A stretch of DNA of 64,000 nucleotides from Thermocatellispora tengchongensis (GTDB lineage Bacteria; Actinomycetota; Actinomycetes; Streptosporangiales; Streptosporangiaceae), in contig NZ_JACHGN010000036.1 of assembly GCF_014202315.1 (NCBI RefSeq), positions 23,037 through 87,036 on the forward strand. The letters run 5' to 3'. The position numbers and the translations under genes were made by a program. This document shows, one piece after another, positions 57,454 to 64,000 of this stretch (its first letter is position 1; every line of letters starts with the position of its first letter). The notes below the pieces were generated by a model that saw nothing but the letters and a program-made list of their open reading frames with translations, ran no database searches and was not told where the DNA came from.

Positions 57454-58554
57454 TCAGCCGTCGAGGACCCCGACCTGCCGCCAGGCGTCGCGCACGCACT
57501 TGTGCTCCGTGCCGTCGGCGCCGAACAGCTCGCCCGCGACCGCGACCGTGGCCTCGGCGGCCTCCCTGAAGTCCGACCTGGCCCGCAGCCGCTCGGTCAG
57601 CGTCACGTACCAGATCCGCCCGGCCCGCTCCCAGGCGTTGCCGCCCATCGCCGTCGCGGCCAGGTAGAAGGCGTGGTTGGGGATGCCCGAGTTGATGTGC
57701 ACGCCGCCGTTGTCGTTGGCCGGGTCGCCGTCGTCGGGCAGGTCCACGTAGTCGCGCATGTGCGCGGGCTGGCGGTCCCCGCCGCCGGCGGCGGTCGTCC
57801 ACGCGGTGCCCGGGGCCTTCATCGAACGCAGCGCGACCCCCTGGAGCGCGGTGCCCAGGATGCCCTCGCCGATCAGCCAGTCGGCCTCCTCGGCGCTCTG
57901 GCCCCGGCTGTACTGCTTCACCAGCGAGCCGAACACGTCGGAGAACGACTCGTTCAGCGCCCCCGACTGCTTGCTGTAGACGAGCTGGGCGGTGAACTGG
58001 GTGACGCCGTGCGTCAGCTCGTGCCCGATGACGTCGATCGCCTTGGTCAGGGCGCCCTTGCGGAACACCCTGCCGGAGCCGTCGCCGTAGATCATCTGGA
58101 ACCCGGTCCAGGCCGCGTTGTCGTGGTCGCGCTCGTAGTGCACCGAGGAGACGATCTCCAGGCCGCGGCCGTCGATGCTGTCGCGGCCGAACACCTCCCG
58201 GTAGAAGTCGTAGGTCAGGCCCGAGCCGTCGTAGGCGTCGTTGACCGCCTCGTCCGGAACCGCCGGGTCGCCCTCCCCGCGCACCCGGCGCCCCGGAAGG
58301 GCGTAGTAGCCGCGGTTGCCGGCGTCGTACACCGTGCGCACCCTGCCGGGCGCGGGGGCGACGTCGGCGATGGTCAGGGCGAGCTGGCGCAGCGCGCCGG
58401 TGACGGACACCCGCTGCGCGCGGGCGGTCTCGGCCGCCTGGCGCGTACGCCGGGCGGCGGCCTGCTCGTCCTCGTTCCCGCTCTCCAAGACCGCGTCGAG
58501 CAGGTCGGGGGGTGCGATGAAGCAGCACATGGGGCTGATGGGTAAAGTCGCCAT
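57454..58554 (-). CDS. Protealysin-type M4 metalloprotease
   Basis: A 366-residue zinc protease. HELTH carries the zinc histidines and catalytic Glu; GALNESFSD carries the third ligand. HINSGIPNHAFYLAA provides the later active-site His. The short N-terminal piece MCCFIAPPDLLDAV fits the short propeptide with a conserved P-P motif found in protealysin-like enzymes and there is no signal peptide, so it would be cytoplasmic or exported by an unknown route. ATG 58554 is preferred over an ATG at 58611. It is paired with emfourin. Confidence 0.88.
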   Translation of the reverse strand: MATLPISPMCCFIAPPDLLDAVLESGNEDEQAAARRTRQAAETARAQRVSVTGALRQLALTIADVAPAPGRVRTVYDAGNRGYYALPGRRVRGEGDPAVPDEAVNDAYDGSGLTYDFYREVFGRDSIDGRGLEIVSSVHYERDHDNAAWTGFQMIYGDGSGRVFRKGALTKAIDVIGHELTHGVTQFTAQLVYSKQSGALNESFSDVFGSLVKQYSRGQSAEEADWLIGEGILGTALQGVALRSMKAPGTAWTTAAGGGDRQPAHMRDYVDLPDDGDPANDNGGVHINSGIPNHAFYLAATAMGGNAWERAGRIWYVTLTERLRARSDFREAAEATVAVAGELFGADGTEHKCVRDAWRQVGVLDG

Positions 58555-58639
58555 GCGCCCAGCATTACCGGTACTTCCGCCGGTGCCTATCTTCTCGCCC
58601 CATTCGGTCATTTCTCGGTAATGCCGGCAGGTGGGAGGC

Positions 58640-59455
58640 TCAGGCGAGCACTCGCCGGGTGAAGGACCGCGTGCCCAGCCAGGCCAACGCGGCGGTGCCG
58701 AGCAGCAGCACGCCGAGGAACGCCCAGACCGGCATGTGCGGGATGCCGGGCGTGATCGTGGCCCGCAGTGCCTCGTTCAGGTACACCAGCGGGTTGGCCA
58801 GCACCGCGACCTGCACCCAGCGCACCTCCGACAGCGCCGCCCACGGGTAGTACAGGCAGCCCAGCATGGTGATCGGCAGCAGCACCACCGCGATCATCGC
58901 CTGCACCTGCGCCGCGTCGATCACCGTGCCCAGCCACAGGCCCAGCGACGCCGCGAGCAGCGCCCCGCAGACCATGATCGCCAGGAACAGCGGCCAGCGC
59001 TCCCAGGCGATGGCCGGGCCCTGCCCCTCGGCGTGCAGCAGCGTCACCACGGGGAAGACCAGCAGCCCGGCGATCAGGCCCTGCACCGCGCCCGCCGCGA
59101 TCTTCTGCAGCCCGAGCAGCCACACCGGGGCCGGCGCGAGCACCCGGTCCTCGATCGAGCGTTCCCAGCCCAGCTCGCGCAGCAGCGGGAACGTCACCGC
59201 CATCAGGCCCTGGGTGAGCATCGACATGCCGATGATCCCGGGCACGAGCACGGTGGAGAACGTCGCCGCCGGCCCCGCGGCGCCGGCCACGGCCGGGGCG
59301 GTGCCGATCTTCGGCATGACGTAGGCGAAGGTGAACACGATCAGCGCGGGCTGGATGAACACCCGCAGGAACGTGGAGACGAAGCCGCGCCGCATGACCC
59401 GCAAATCGCGCGCCATCATGGCCAGGAACGTGTGCGCCACGCCGACGCGCGTCAT
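58640..59455 (-). CDS. ABC-2 type transporter permease
   Basis: A 271-residue permease with six helices (ARDLRVMRRGFVSTFLRVFIQPALIVFTFAYVM, then ...). It includes LVPGIIGMSMLTQGLMAVTFPLLRELGWERSIEDRVLAPAP, the ABC-2 signature. It is coupled to the ATPase through an ATGA overlap. The pair with the MarR regulator suggests inducible drug or lipid efflux. Confidence 0.9.
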   Translation of the reverse strand: MTRVGVAHTFLAMMARDLRVMRRGFVSTFLRVFIQPALIVFTFAYVMPKIGTAPAVAGAAGPAATFSTVLVPGIIGMSMLTQGLMAVTFPLLRELGWERSIEDRVLAPAPVWLLGLQKIAAGAVQGLIAGLLVFPVVTLLHAEGQGPAIAWERWPLFLAIMVCGALLAASLGLWLGTVIDAAQVQAMIAVVLLPITMLGCLYYPWAALSEVRWVQVAVLANPLVYLNEALRATITPGIPHMPVWAFLGVLLLGTAALAWLGTRSFTRRVLA

Positions 59456-60210
59456 TCTCGGCGCCCCCTTCCGGTCAGCGTCAGGAAGACGGCCTCCAGG
59501 CTGGGCGGCTCGTCCGCCGGCACCGACGCCTTCAGCTCCGCCACCGTCCCCTCCGCGAGCAGCCGGCCGTGGTCCACGATGGCGATCCGCCCGCACAGGG
59601 CCTCGGCCTCCTCCAGGTAGTGGGTGGTCAGCAGGATGGTCTGGCCGTCGGCGTGCAGGGCGCGCAGGATCTCCCACAGGGCGACCCGCGTCTGCGGGTC
59701 GAGCGCGGCGGTCGGCTCGTCCAGGAACAGCACCTCGGGCCGGTGCATCAGCGCCCGCCCGATCATGACCCGCCGTGCCTGGCCGCCGGACAGCTCGCGG
59801 GGCATCGCCGTACGCCGGTCGCCCAGGCCGAACAGCTCGATCAGCTCCCGGGCGCGGCTGCGGGCGTCGCGCCCGGACATGCCGAAGAACCGCCCCCGGA
59901 ACTCCAGGTTCTCGGTGACGTCCAGCGCCTGGTCCAGCGTGCTGCGCTGCGTGGCCGCGCCGATGCGCCGCTTGACCCCGATGGGGTCGCGGCTCACCTC
60001 GGCCCCCGCCACCCAGGCCCGGCCGCCGGTGGGACGGACCAGCGTGGTGAGCATCCCGATGGTGGTGGATTTTCCGGCGCCGTTGGGCCCGAGCAGGCCG
60101 AAGAACCCGCCCGGCGCCACCTCCAGGTCGAGCCCGCGCACCGCCTCCACCTCGCCCCGGGCCGAGCGGTAGGTCTTGCGCAGGCCGACGGTCCTGATGG
60201 CCGCGCTCAT
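59452..60210 (-). CDS. ABC transporter ATP-binding protein
   Basis: A 252-residue ATPase with Walker A LGPNGAGKST, the ABC signature LSGGQARRVMIG, Walker B VLFLDEPTAALD and the H-loop LLTTHYLEE. It powers the downstream ABC-2 permease. The ATG overlaps the MarR stop. Domain length and spacing are those of DrrA-type drug exporters. Confidence 0.94.
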   Translation of the reverse strand: MSAAIRTVGLRKTYRSARGEVEAVRGLDLEVAPGGFFGLLGPNGAGKSTTIGMLTTLVRPTGGRAWVAGAEVSRDPIGVKRRIGAATQRSTLDQALDVTENLEFRGRFFGMSGRDARSRARELIELFGLGDRRTAMPRELSGGQARRVMIGRALMHRPEVLFLDEPTAALDPQTRVALWEILRALHADGQTILLTTHYLEEAEALCGRIAIVDHGRLLAEGTVAELKASVPADEPPSLEAVFLTLTGRGRRE

Positions 60211-60677
60211 TCGGCCGCCTCCTTCAGCTTGTGGATGGCGCCGAGCAGGAAGCGGCGCACGGCGGGCTCGTCCTCGGGCGGGACCTCGCCGAACAGGGCC
60301 CGCCAGCGGTCGCGGCGGGCGAGCTTGGTCTCCGCCAGCCGGTCCCGGCCCGCGCCGGTGAGGTGCAGCCGCACCACCCGCCGGTCGCGGTCGTCGCGGC
60401 GGCGCTCCACCAGGCCGGCGCGCTCAAGAGTGTCGGCCACGGACGTGGCCGTGGCCGCGGTGACCATCAGCGACTCGGCGACCTCGCTCACCTTGGCGCC
60501 GTCGCGCTGTTCCAGGACGGACAGCAGCATGAACGCGGCCGTGCTCATGCCGGTCTCCTCGGTGCGGCCCGCGACGGTCAGCGTGGCCATGCGCACGGCC
60601 AGGCCGAACAGGCGGGGGATGGGCCACTCCTCGATCGGGCCCTCGTCGCCGTAGTAGACCTTCGGATCGAATCTCAC
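60207..60677 (-). CDS. MarR-family regulator
   Basis: A 156-residue winged-helix protein with AKVSEVAESLMVTAATATSVADTLERAGLVERRRDDRDRRVVRLHLTGAGRDRL, the DxRxxxxxLT wing motif. It is first in an operon with an ABC exporter and probably senses its substrate. Repeated TTAGSCGTCT words lie just upstream. Confidence 0.92.
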   Translation of the reverse strand: MRFDPKVYYGDEGPIEEWPIPRLFGLAVRMATLTVAGRTEETGMSTAAFMLLSVLEQRDGAKVSEVAESLMVTAATATSVADTLERAGLVERRRDDRDRRVVRLHLTGAGRDRLAETKLARRDRWRALFGEVPPEDEPAVRRFLLGAIHKLKEAAE

Positions 60678-60686
60678 GCGGGAACA

Positions 60687-60728
60687 TTAGCCGTCTGTTC
60701 TTCAGCCATCAAGTCTTTAGGCGTCTAA
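60687..60728. promoter_or_regulatory. Repeated TTAGSCGTCT operator before the MarR operon
   Basis: TTAGCCGTCT (60687) and TTAGGCGTCT (60717) are 30 bp apart, three helical turns. The second extends into the partial palindrome TTAGGCGTCTAA. MarR autoregulation is likely. Confidence 0.5.
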
Positions 60729-60791
60729 GTAGTTATCGGCGGGATGCGGTGGGCAGGCGAAGACGGAAGGGATGACGAAGGGAGAAACGCG

Positions 60792-61133
60792 ATGGCCAAG
60801 AGCCAGGTCCACGAGATCAACTCGACCTCCGAGCACGAGGACCGGCCCGGCGAGACGCTGGTCACCAGGAACCATGACGTGATCAAGCAGTGGGCCGAGT
60901 CGCGCGACGCCCAGCCCGCCACCGTGCCGGGCACCGAGCACGAGGGACGGCCGGGCGTGCTGCGCTTCGACTTCCCGGGCTACGGGGGCCAGGACCTCAA
61001 GCACATCTCCTGGGAGGAGTGGTTCACCACCTTCGACCAGCGCAACCTGCGCTTCATCTACCAGGAGCACCTCAAGAGCGGCAAGGACAGCAACTTCTTC
61101 CGGCTGGAGAACCCCGACCGCGAAGACGCCTGA
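60792..61133 (+). CDS. Conserved hypothetical protein (WAESRDA...PGTEHEGRPG type)
   Basis: A 113-residue soluble protein without known function. Its body (LVTRNHDVIKQWAESRDAQPATVPGTEHEGRPGVLRFDFPGYGG, then LKHISWEEWFTTFDQRNLRFIYQEHLKSGKDSNFFRLENP) is a conserved actinobacterial family. Nothing catalytic stands out. It starts at ATG after GGGAGAAA. Neighbours on both sides read the other way. Confidence 0.72.
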   Translation: MAKSQVHEINSTSEHEDRPGETLVTRNHDVIKQWAESRDAQPATVPGTEHEGRPGVLRFDFPGYGGQDLKHISWEEWFTTFDQRNLRFIYQEHLKSGKDSNFFRLENPDREDA

Positions 61134-61149
61134 CCGGCGTCACGGGGGG

Positions 61150-61809
61150 TCAGCGGCGGGCGGCGGACTTCACCGCGTCCGCCGCCTTCTTGCCGCGCCC
61201 CATCCGGATCAGCGCCGCCGACAGCCGGGCCAGCCGCTGCTCCGAGCCCGCGAGGCCGGCCAGCGTACCGGGGCGGTCGGGCAGGCCCACGCGGCGCGCG
61301 CCGTCCAGCACCCGGTCATCCAGGTACGGCGCCACCTGCGGCCAGACCGCCTGCGCCTCGCGGAGGAAGATGGCCGCGCCCGCGGGCCCGATCCCCGGGA
61401 ACTCCATCAGCAGCTCCTCCAGCCGCCCCCGGTCGCCGCCCGCCTCGTCGCGCAGCCTGCGCAGGTCGCCGCGCCACCGGTCCAGCAGCAGCTTCGCCCC
61501 GTCGCCGAGCATGGTGGCGGTGCGCTCGTCGTAGCGGCGGTAGTGGCCCCGGCCCAGCGCGTCCACGCGGTCCTGCCAGCTCGCCTTCAGCATCGCCCCC
61601 GGCGAGCGGTAACCGGCGGCGAACAGCTCCCTGGCCGCCGCCACCGCGATGTCGGCGGAGATGCGCGCGCTCAGCAGCGTGGCCAGCACGAGCAGTTGGT
61701 ACAGCGGCTGCGGCCGGTCGGCCAGGCGGATGCCGGCGGCCTCGGCGTACGTCTTGCCGCCGTAGCGGTCGAGCAGCGTCTCGACCAGCGCCTCGTCCTT
61801 ACGCGCCAT
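61150..61809 (-). CDS. HhH-GPD endonuclease III-like protein
   Basis: A 219-residue DNA-glycosylase-fold protein. It has LLVLATLLSARISADIAVAAARELFAAG, and the helix-hairpin-helix MEFPGIGPAGAAIFLREAQAVWPQVAPYLDDRVLDGARRVG with the Asp of the GPD motif. The iron-sulfur cysteines of Nth are missing. The catalytic Lys position of bifunctional enzymes is not obvious, so a monofunctional role is possible. It overlaps the next gene by 11 bp. Confidence 0.8.
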   Translation of the reverse strand: MARKDEALVETLLDRYGGKTYAEAAGIRLADRPQPLYQLLVLATLLSARISADIAVAAARELFAAGYRSPGAMLKASWQDRVDALGRGHYRRYDERTATMLGDGAKLLLDRWRGDLRRLRDEAGGDRGRLEELLMEFPGIGPAGAAIFLREAQAVWPQVAPYLDDRVLDGARRVGLPDRPGTLAGLAGSEQRLARLSAALIRMGRGKKAADAVKSAARR

Positions 61810-62098
61810 GTCCCTGCTGCCTGACCACGTGGAAGGACGGGTTGCGCCCGCTCGGCGAGACCTCCGCGTCCAGCATGCGGTCATCGAGCAGCGCCGCGGC
61901 CCGGGGCTCCACGAACACCCGCACGTCCTCCTTCTCGATCACCTGGTCGCCCGGGTCGGGCGTGCTCGCCAGCGACAGCTCAAGCGCCGTCTGGTCGCCC
62001 GGTTTCGCGGCGATGCGCAGCCCCGCCTCGCGAGGGAGATCCTCTCCGACCATCAGGTCCCGTATGGCCTCGACGGCCTTGTCCGTGAGCAGCAGCAC
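61799..62098 (-). CDS. HesB/IscA-like protein without cysteines
   Basis: A 99-residue protein with the fold of A-type iron-sulfur carriers: LLLTDKAVEAIRDLMVGEDLPREAGLRIAA, then DQVIEKEDVRVFVEPRAAALLDDRMLDAEVS. The three conserved cysteines of IscA are absent, as in a known actinobacterial branch, so iron-sulfur carrying is doubtful. GTG at 62098 has GAGGAGG. It is in an operon with the HhH-GPD protein. Confidence 0.75.
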   Translation of the reverse strand: MLLLTDKAVEAIRDLMVGEDLPREAGLRIAAKPGDQTALELSLASTPDPGDQVIEKEDVRVFVEPRAAALLDDRMLDAEVSPSGRNPSFHVVRQQGHGA

Positions 62099-62127
62099 GG
62101 TGAGCCTCCTCGGCGTCTGGTAACGGC

Positions 62128-63030
62128 TCACTTCGCCCCGTTACCGGCGCGGACGGCTTCAAACGCCGCCGTCGCGCCCTCCAGCCTGGTGAAGGCCGCC
62201 TCCACGGCCGCCGGGAGCGCCCGCCTGCGCGCCACCGCCCGGGGCAGCCGGCGTACCGCCTGCCACAGCCCGCGCCACTCCGGCCCGCCGCCGCGCGCAG
62301 CCGCCAGCGCCCGCCGCGCCACCACGCGCCACCGGCGGCGCAGCACCGCGGTCAGCACGGCGTTGCGCGCGGCGAGGGCCCGCCGCCCGCCGTGGTCCCG
62401 CGAGGCGGGCGAGGGATGGTGGTGCGCGACGACATGCGGCGCGTACGCCAGCCCCCAGCCCGCCGCGGCGAGATCGGCCGCCAGGCGCTCCTCCTCGCCG
62501 AAGAAGAACACGACCTCGTCGAAGCCGCCCGCGCCGAGGTAGGCGTCGCGGCGTACGACGGCGCCGCAGGCCAGGAAGCCCAGCACGCTCGGGCCCGGCA
62601 GGTCGGGCGCGGTGCCGAGCGGGGCCGCGGCCAGCGCGGCGCAGATCGGGTCGGGCCGCTCGTCCGGCCCGGTCAGCACCCGCCCGGCCAGCAGGCCGAG
62701 GCGCGGGTGGGCGTCGAACAGCCCGGCGGCGCGCTCCAGCGCGCCCGGCGCCCACCAGGAGTCGTCATCGGCGAAGGCCACGTACGGCGTGCGGGCCAGC
62801 CGCACCCCCTCGTTGCGCGCCGTGGCCCCCAGGTTGCGGCCCAGCGCGACCACCTCGACCTGCGGGAACCGCTCGCGCACGCGCGCCGGCGTGCCGTCCG
62901 TGGAGCCGTTGTCCACCAGGATCACGGGCCCCTCGTGCCGTGGCAGCGACCGCTCCAGGTCCGGCCACCGGTTCCTGGTCGCCACCACCACCGTCACCCG
63001 CGCGCCGCTGCACCACAATCCCGGGTCCAT
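62128..63030 (-). CDS. GT2-family glycosyltransferase
   Basis: A 300-residue GT-A fold glycosyltransferase. VTVVVATRNRWPDLERSLPRHEGPVILVDNGSTDGTPARVRERFPQVEVVALGRNLG and FADDDSWW (the D-x-D for metal-sugar nucleotide) are plain; HPRLGLLAGRVLTGPDERPDP follows. The C-terminal 60 residues are Arg-rich and helical. The acceptor is unknown. It lies 29 bases upstream of the HesB-like gene and could be in one transcription unit. Confidence 0.9.
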   Translation of the reverse strand: MDPGLWCSGARVTVVVATRNRWPDLERSLPRHEGPVILVDNGSTDGTPARVRERFPQVEVVALGRNLGATARNEGVRLARTPYVAFADDDSWWAPGALERAAGLFDAHPRLGLLAGRVLTGPDERPDPICAALAAAPLGTAPDLPGPSVLGFLACGAVVRRDAYLGAGGFDEVVFFFGEEERLAADLAAAGWGLAYAPHVVAHHHPSPASRDHGGRRALAARNAVLTAVLRRRWRVVARRALAAARGGGPEWRGLWQAVRRLPRAVARRRALPAAVEAAFTRLEGATAAFEAVRAGNGAK

Positions 63031-63060
63031 GCGGGCTCGCTACCCGGTTCGGCGGCGGAG

Positions 63061-63570
63061 TCACACCGGGTCGGCGTGATGCCAGGGCAGGACCACCGGC
63101 GTGCCGGGTATGTCGCCCGCGAGCAGCCGCCGCATCAGCGGGACCAGCTCCCACGGGATCACCTGCTCGGAGGTCTCGGCCAGCTCGGGCAGCGACCACC
63201 ACCGGACCGCGGTGATCATCTTCCGCTCGTACTCCTGCCAGCCGGACTCGTCCACCTCCCACTCCGGCACCCGGACGAAGAAGAAGGAGTCCACGGAGTA
63301 GTACAGCCTGCCCCGGCGGCTGCGCCAGTGGCCCTCGCTGGTGGCCACCACCGGTCCCAGCTCGGCGGGCGCGACCGCGAGCCCGGTCTCCTCGCGCAGC
63401 TCCCGCACCGCGGCCTCGGCGACGGCCTCCCCGCGCTCGACCCCGCCGCCGGGCGTGAACCAGGCGGCCCCCGAGCCGGCGCCCACCCCGAGCCCGCGGT
63501 AGAGCAGGAGGCGGTCCCGGCCGTCCACGAGCAGGACACGGGCGGAGGGGCGGACGGTCGCTCTCGGCAT
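63061..63570 (-). CDS. NUDIX hydrolase
   Basis: A 169-residue NUDIX protein. The box G-x5-E-x7-R-E-x2-E-E-x-G is intact (GGGVERGEAVAEAAVRELREETGL). ATVRPSARVLLVDGRDRLLLYRG before it is the usual first strand. Substrates are nucleoside diphosphates linked to another moiety. The start at 63570 is chosen since the frame upstream shows no conservation. Confidence 0.93.
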   Translation of the reverse strand: MPRATVRPSARVLLVDGRDRLLLYRGLGVGAGSGAAWFTPGGGVERGEAVAEAAVRELREETGLAVAPAELGPVVATSEGHWRSRRGRLYYSVDSFFFVRVPEWEVDESGWQEYERKMITAVRWWSLPELAETSEQVIPWELVPLMRRLLAGDIPGTPVVLPWHHADPV

Positions 63571-63604
63571 GCCGCCGAGCATAACCGTGGCTGAGGAATT
63601 GATT

Positions 63605-63669
63605 ACGGTTCCCTGGCCGTGTGTCCTTTCTGGCATAGGGAACCGTGAAAACCCCATAATCTGGGTTTT
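63605..63669 (+). promoter_or_regulatory. Two nested inverted repeats before the penicillin-binding protein gene
   Basis: ACGGTTCCCT (63605-63614) pairs with AGGGAACCGT (63637-63646). Then AAAACCC (63648-63654) pairs with GGGTTTT (63663-63669), ending one base before the ATG. The second hairpin could mask the ribosome binding region; a usual Shine-Dalgarno word is absent. Confidence 0.5.
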
Positions 63670-64000
63670 ATGCAAGAACGGGGAGAGGATCAGTCCGGGC
63701 TGGGGTCGAAGATCTTGCGCCTCGCGGGCATCGGGGCCGCGGCGGGCGTACTCGTCGCGGGCATCGCGCTGCCGGCGGTCGGCGGAGTGGGCTTCGGGGT
63801 CATTACGGCCACCGACGAGCTGAACCTCAAACCCACGGAGCTGAAGGAGCCGCCGCCGCCGGAGGTGTCGCGGGTTCTGGACGCCGACGGCGAGGAGATC
63901 GCGCAGTTCTACGAGGAGTACCGCGAGGCCGTCAAGCTGGATCAGATCGCCGATGTGATGAAGACGGCGATCATCTCGATCGAGGACTTCCGGTTCTACG
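63670..64000 (+). CDS. Class A penicillin-binding protein, N-terminal part
   Basis: The first ~110 residues of a bifunctional cell-wall synthase, cut by the window edge. A single membrane anchor (LAGIGAAAGVLVAGIALPAVGGVGFGVI) is followed by EVSRVLDADGEEIAQFYEEYREAV and KTAIISIEDFRFY, the conserved motif 1 of the GT51 glycosyltransferase domain with its catalytic Glu in ED-x-x-F-Y. It would make glycan strands and crosslink peptides. The transpeptidase half lies outside. Confidence 0.85.
   Translation, partial: MQERGEDQSGLGSKILRLAGIGAAAGVLVAGIALPAVGGVGFGVITATDELNLKPTELKEPPPPEVSRVLDADGEEIAQFYEEYREAVKLDQIADVMKTAIISIEDFRFY

Overview
The window comes from a high-GC actinobacterium. Coding sequence is strongly GC-biased at third positions, many starts are GTG or TTG, and genes commonly overlap by ATGA or GTGA. 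The gene content (a PknG/GlnX/GlnH signalling operon, F420-type LLM oxidoreductases, a free-standing second EF-Tu, a DUF1996 secreted protein, SoxR and FCD-GntR regulation) fits a filamentous or Streptosporangiales-like soil actinomycete. The species cannot be read from the sequence.

Layout. 1-9.1 kb is mixed housekeeping: an amidase cut by the edge, a TetR/membrane-protein pair, DedA, UppP, a HAD protein, PspC, LipB, an APC permease overlapping a choline-kinase-like kinase, and a PfpI protein. 9.2-15.8 kb is a possible envelope redox module: an ECF sigma factor and a small zinc anti-sigma, divergent from secreted DUF proteins (COG4315-type, DUF4142, DUF1996 with a Gln-rich insert), a ferric-reductase-like heme protein and a NuoF-ferredoxin fusion. 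16.0-25.4 kb is the most striking block, a seven-gene operon that looks like an enlarged version of the mycobacterial PknG-GlnH-GlnX glutamate/aspartate-sensing system. It adds a coiled-coil protein, a PP2C phosphatase, a VWA protein and an FHA protein; the kinase, phosphatase and FHA protein all start with zinc ribbons. 25.4-35.6 kb is a catabolic regulon: an FCD-GntR regulator, a BASS transporter, an SDR, and an operon for an acyl-CoA dehydrogenase, two MaoC hydratases, a CoA-transferase, a CoA-ester lyase and an Old-Yellow-Enzyme-type reductase, plus a divergent LLM oxidoreductase. A repeated AAGTCTGA-type operator sits at three promoters in this block and links them to the GntR protein.

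35.7-48.8 kb is accessory: a P-loop kinase, a secreted lipase, a TetR protein, a VOC protein, a broken nucleotidyltransferase, an LLM oxidoreductase, a lipoprotein, an SDR, a Tat-exported GH43-like protein, a long non-coding repeat-bearing gap, a hot-dog-like protein, a Baeyer-Villiger monooxygenase with its esterase, a small secreted protein and a GNAT acetyltransferase. 48.9-64 kb holds a PAS-GAF-SpoIIE phosphatase, GlpQ, a stand-alone EF-Tu paralogue divergent from a quinone oxidoreductase with a textbook SoxR box, DUF418, a deacetylase lipoprotein, an emfourin/protealysin pair, a MarR-ABC efflux operon, a HhH-GPD DNA glycosylase-like protein, a HesB-like protein, GT2, a NUDIX hydrolase, and the start of a class A penicillin-binding protein cut by the window edge.

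Non-coding structure is rich. There is an array of four GTAC-centred palindromes (2.4 kb), seven 13-bp tandem repeats (8.5 kb), and a dispersed CCTCCTCC(C)GAAC hairpin family in two distant gaps (13.7 and 43.6 kb). Several strong bidirectional terminators separate convergent genes. No tRNA, rRNA, CRISPR array or insertion sequence was seen.
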